IMG/VR virus record: IMGVR_UViG_3300013094_000069
Location: 1 to 52,263 of that record
Length of the DNA: 52,263 bases
Origin: a virus
Direction: 5' to 3' (one strand)
Positions 49,228 through 52,263 of this stretch are shown here, piece by piece. Below the pieces are notes generated by a model. The model was not told the origin of the DNA and ran no database searches. It saw only the letters and a program-made list of their open reading frames with translations. The position numbers and the translations under genes were made by a program. The stretch's first letter is position 1. The number at the start of each line of letters is the position of its first letter.

Positions 49228-50323
49228 TCAATTCATTCCAGCACTCATCTAATAGATCTTGACTATTAAATCTATTGTAGTTGTGTTCTAATGTACCGCG
49301 CATTTCTAACAGCATTTCTTTTAATTCGTTAAACGGATAACTAGAAATAGTAGCTAACAATTTACCAATTGCTTCCATGCGTAGTATAGGGTCTTCAATT
49401 GTATCATAACTTTCGTCCCACCAGTATCCAAATGTTTTGAATCCATAACTGCGTAAGTATTCTAAACTGTGTGCTGGGCCCACTAAGATAAAGGGCATAC
49501 GACTTACAATAGGTTTAAATATTTTTTCTGTTAAATGTCTTTTACGTTCCCAATAACAAGTTTCTGTAACTACGTATACAAAACTTTCTTGTGTTTGTTC
49601 AACAGCACTTAATACAAAACTATGATTTGGTATTGTTTTTTCTGTTTGATAATCGATGCGTAACGGCAATGAAGTTTTTGCAATGTTATCAATTGATTCT
49701 TGCATTAGTGAATCAGTGATTAATCCAGAATCTCGTGCTTCGGTTAAGTTGTATACATAGTCTTGATTGTTGTCAGGACAGACGTCGTTATAGCTGACAT
49801 GACCGTATTTTATTAAATTTCGTTTGATTAATTCGTTTAAAAATATACTGCGGTATACACGTTTGCCGCTGGTAAGTCTGTTAAACGTAATATATTTTCT
49901 TTTTAGATTTCTATTTTCTGGCGCTATTAATCTACTATCATATCTGGAACCTCTAAACCAATCCTGTGCTGCAAACAAATGATGAAAGTAATAAACAACG
50001 GGACAATTATAAATACGTTGAATTTCATCTACTGCATCGCTGGACTTTTCGGTTGTGACAAATATAAATTTCTGTCCTTGTGCAAAGTTAGTACATACAT
50101 TAGCAATCAGTGGAACATTAGTTTCTAACAAAACTGGTTCTTGATCCTGACATAAAAATAATGGACCACGTTCACCAGGCCAGTGGCTCATATCGTTCAT
50201 TAAGAATTCTATGTTTTCTGGATTAATTGATCCATACGGCATTAGGTAAAGAACTCTTGGATCTGCTACAATAGTGTTTAAATACTGAAATATGTTTTCG
50301 TAATGACTATTAATATTATACAT
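49199..50323 (-). CDS. Glycosyltransferase-like protein (exostosin/fucosyltransferase type)
   Basis: This is the only leftward gene in the island. The 374-residue protein has an N-terminal part with VLYLMPYGSINPENIEFLMN, GPLFLCQDQEPVLLE and VVYYFHHLFAAQDWF. A C-terminal donor-binding type domain follows: FVYVVTETCYWERKRHLTEK, IFKPIVSRMPFILVGPAHSL and YGFKTFGYWWDESYDTIEDP. That TEKIFKPI...PFIL.G pattern is shared by exostosin-like (GT47) and fucosyltransferase-like (GT10) enzymes. Its ATG (50321-50323) shares the CATG palindrome with the next gene's ATG, and its tail overlaps the kinase gene. No clear ribosome site is present. The sugar is unknown. Confidence 0.6.
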   Translation of the reverse strand: MYNINSHYENIFQYLNTIVADPRVLYLMPYGSINPENIEFLMNDMSHWPGERGPLFLCQDQEPVLLETNVPLIANVCTNFAQGQKFIFVTTEKSSDAVDEIQRIYNCPVVYYFHHLFAAQDWFRGSRYDSRLIAPENRNLKRKYITFNRLTSGKRVYRSIFLNELIKRNLIKYGHVSYNDVCPDNNQDYVYNLTEARDSGLITDSLMQESIDNIAKTSLPLRIDYQTEKTIPNHSFVLSAVEQTQESFVYVVTETCYWERKRHLTEKIFKPIVSRMPFILVGPAHSLEYLRSYGFKTFGYWWDESYDTIEDPILRMEAIGKLLATISSYPFNELKEMLLEMRGTLEHNYNRFNSQDLLDECWNELTTNLTDALR

Positions 50324-52154
50324 GTTTGATGTTTTCTACTTTGGTCCTAAACCAAATCTATTTGAGTTTGAGCGCCCTGCAAAAGACCTAGATGATGCTG
50401 CGGCACAATGCCGAACTGGCTATTACTGGTATATTTATGGGGGCAACGATTACTCAAACTTTGATTTTGATTGGAAGCCAGCTCCCTGGGAAAACACCTA
50501 CGTCCATGTATTTCCTAGCCAATGGCAACGCAATGGCGAAGTATATTTTGCTAACAAATATACAGTAAAAAGCCGTGAATGGTGTTTTAGACAAGAACAA
50601 GCTGTTAGACGTTTAGCAGATCGTTCCATATGGCATATTCCTGACAATATAGATGACAGTGATTTTGACTATAGTTGGCATCCAGATCGCACTGAGCCAC
50701 CTTATGAATATCACTTTGGTACACAATGGCAACAACAAGGTGGGCCGGTATATCCTGGAACTGCGGGTGTTAAGATAATGGGAGATCAAAAGATTAAGAT
50801 GGGTGCTACTCAAATTTTCTTTATGGATTTTCTAAACGAACAAAGTGATGGGCAGTTTGAAAAGATTAAACGCCGTTATCCTACTATTAAACGAACACGT
50901 TATGTAGACAGCCATTTGAATGTTATGACTCGTATTATGAGCATGGCAACAACAGAGTTTGTATGGATAATCAGTAGTATTTGCCATTATGATCAATTTG
51001 ATTTTACCTGGCATCCACGTCCCGACCAGCGTGAAATGATACATTGTTTCCCTAGTCGTAATCAACCACGTGGTGATACATTTTATATTCATGTGCCCAG
51101 TTTTAGACAGCAAATAGCTGAGCTAGAAGTATTAGATTTTTTTAATGTAATCAACTATTGCGATGAGCAACGTGTGGATAGGTATGCAACACCTGTACAT
51201 GTGTATCAATCTGATAACTTGATTGAAGAAATCAAAAATTACGATTTCAAAACTCCTTATGTGATGTTTACAAATCAAAAGGATGTGCGATTTCAAGACA
51301 GTCCCTGTCTGTGGACTCGCAAAGACCGTGTTGTAGAACGTTGTAGCGTATCGGGTGCTACCTGCATAGTACCTCGTGACATTAAGGTAGATTTAGTCAG
51401 TCAAATCTACGATTATCCCTACCACGAGTGGTCGGTTTTGCAGATTAATGAGTACTATAATAACAAACATTATCCTGGGCTTGATATTATATTTGTTAGT
51501 AATGGAGAACCAAACGAACAGCAGAATTATGACCATGTAACATATACCAGTAATGACAGTGATATTAAATGGATTCAAAATATCAATGGTCGTTCTGAAG
51601 CACTACGTGCGGCCGCTGAAGCAAGTACTACACCATGGTTCTTTTGTGTGCCGGCTAAGTTACGAACACAAATAAACTTCGATTGGTTTTGGTTACCAGA
51701 CTATTGGCAAGGACCTAAACACTACATTTTTAATGCACATAATCCTGTAAACGGATTAGAGTACGGACATCAAGCACTAGTCTGCTATAATAAGAATTTG
51801 GTATTAAGTACAACTGATCCTGGTATTGACTTTACATTAAGCCAACCACATGAAGTTGTACCAATTATATCCGGAGTGGCTGAATTTAATGTAGATGCCT
51901 GGACTACCTGGCGCACAGCATTTAGGGAAGTAGTTAAGTTAAAACACTATATGGCAACAGAATCTACACTAGAAACTGAGCATAGACTCAATACATGGTG
52001 CACAACAGCATTTGATGTAAATTTCAGTGACTATTGCTTAAAAGGTGCAGCTGATGCGGTAGAATACTACGATAGTGTTGGGGGCAATTACACAGAAATA
52101 TTAAAGACTTATAGTTGGGATTGGTTGCAAAATTATTTCAATAATAAATACTAA
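50322..52154 (+). CDS. Multidomain GT-like protein with three aromatic repeats
   Basis: This 610-residue protein has three repeats of one unit: NFDFDWKPAPWENTYVHVFP near 45, DFDYSWHPDRTEPPYEYHFG near 113, and QFDFTWHPRPDQREMIHCFP near 224. Each is followed by a QWQ..G or NQPRG type turn. They may be sugar-binding. The C-terminal domain (about 390-560) resembles the GT-A-like protein at 33478 (INGRSEALRAAAEASTTPWF, NPVNGLEYGHQALVCY), but the DGDN position reads VPAK, so this domain is probably inactive or has another role. The start codon shares a CATG with the divergent gene at 49199-50323. A late-type promoter motif lies at its 3' end. Confidence 0.6.
   Translation: MFDVFYFGPKPNLFEFERPAKDLDDAAAQCRTGYYWYIYGGNDYSNFDFDWKPAPWENTYVHVFPSQWQRNGEVYFANKYTVKSREWCFRQEQAVRRLADRSIWHIPDNIDDSDFDYSWHPDRTEPPYEYHFGTQWQQQGGPVYPGTAGVKIMGDQKIKMGATQIFFMDFLNEQSDGQFEKIKRRYPTIKRTRYVDSHLNVMTRIMSMATTEFVWIISSICHYDQFDFTWHPRPDQREMIHCFPSRNQPRGDTFYIHVPSFRQQIAELEVLDFFNVINYCDEQRVDRYATPVHVYQSDNLIEEIKNYDFKTPYVMFTNQKDVRFQDSPCLWTRKDRVVERCSVSGATCIVPRDIKVDLVSQIYDYPYHEWSVLQINEYYNNKHYPGLDIIFVSNGEPNEQQNYDHVTYTSNDSDIKWIQNINGRSEALRAAAEASTTPWFFCVPAKLRTQINFDWFWLPDYWQGPKHYIFNAHNPVNGLEYGHQALVCYNKNLVLSTTDPGIDFTLSQPHEVVPIISGVAEFNVDAWTTWRTAFREVVKLKHYMATESTLETEHRLNTWCTTAFDVNFSDYCLKGAADAVEYYDSVGGNYTEILKTYSWDWLQNYFNNKY
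52143..52152 (+). promoter_or_regulatory. Late-type promoter motif (AATAAATACT)
   Basis: AATAAATACT overlaps the last codons of the 50322 gene and lies 2 bases before the ATG of the next gene. It is identical to the copy upstream of gp6 (7420-7429). It marks a return to late-type signals at the right end of the island. Confidence 0.5.
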
Positions 52155-52263
52155 ATGCTCATTAATGAAGTTGTTGCAGAAGCTCGAGAATCTATACGCA
52201 GTCAAATCATCAACGCAGTTGACAAAGACGGTGGTTCCACCAACGAATATTTTGTACGTTTTA
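52155..52263 (+). CDS. Start of a further gene, cut by the window end
   Basis: An ATG directly follows the stop of the previous gene and opens a frame of 36 codons to the window edge. It begins MLINEVVAEARESIRSQIIN and continues DKDGGSTNEYFVRF. It looks coding (balanced charged and aliphatic residues in AT-rich DNA) but is too short to assign. A late-type promoter motif lies immediately upstream, which hints at another late or virion gene. Confidence 0.55.
   Translation, partial: MLINEVVAEARESIRSQIINAVDKDGGSTNEYFVRF

Noticed and set aside
1-52263. tRNA genes, CRISPR arrays, integrase or attachment sites
   Set aside because: No cloverleaf with a conserved T-loop, no regularly spaced repeats and no recombinase were recognised by eye. 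A tRNA scan would be needed to be certain.

Overview
The window is part of the genome of an AT-rich, T4-like myovirus (Caudoviricetes), most probably an uncultured marine phage. Evidence for this is a late sigma factor like T4 gp55, a gp53 / hub / gp5 / gp25 / gp6 baseplate series, T4-late-like promoter motifs at gene starts, and a set of radical SAM, SGNH hydrolase, carbamoyltransferase and glycosyltransferase-like genes of a kind common in marine T4-like phages. The host cannot be named from this sequence. Promoters close to the sigma70 consensus point to an ordinary bacterial host. I saw no tRNA, CRISPR, integrase or insertion sequence.

Region 1 (1-1134) is a regulatory hinge. The gp55-like gene runs leftward from a sigma70-like promoter, and the structural genes run rightward from a late-type motif (AATAAATA). 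Region 2 (1135-10557) holds baseplate and tail-tip genes: a tube-cap-like protein, gp53-like protein, hub, gp5-like spike without lysozyme, a separate lytic-transglycosylase-like protein, gp25 and gp6. Region 3 (10557-22723) is a 3820-residue giant structural protein with an FG-GAP-like propeller section, followed by a smaller structural protein. Region 4 (22730-31134) is the host-recognition block: three fibre proteins with the same N-terminal head domain, a glycine-rich adhesin between them, and a last virion protein. The second fibre ends in an S74-type chaperone.

Region 5 (31200-52154) is a dense accessory island in which nearly every gene overlaps the next. It begins at an element combining a terminator-like hairpin with a perfect TTGACA-N17-TATAAT promoter. 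It holds two tandem GT-A-like proteins, a small unknown, a third GT-A-like protein, seven consecutive radical SAM genes, and two copies of an unknown protein family each placed right after a radical SAM gene. After these come three SGNH hydrolases, a 33-residue microprotein, a carbamoyltransferase, an APS-kinase-like protein, one inverted glycosyltransferase-like gene and a long GT-like protein. A late-type promoter and the start of another gene close the window.

A working model is that regions 2-4 are late virion genes read by host RNA polymerase carrying gp55, while region 5 can also be read early by host sigma70. Region 5 looks like a pathway that builds or edits a surface glycan or a modified protein: glycosyl transfer, radical chemistry, de-esterification, carbamoylation, and possibly phosphorylation or sulfation. 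Its target (virion, host envelope or DNA) is not visible from sequence. The most novel content is the radical SAM array with an N-terminal SPASM/twitch-like cysteine module, together with the duplicated partner family at 41804-42592 and 43894-44955.
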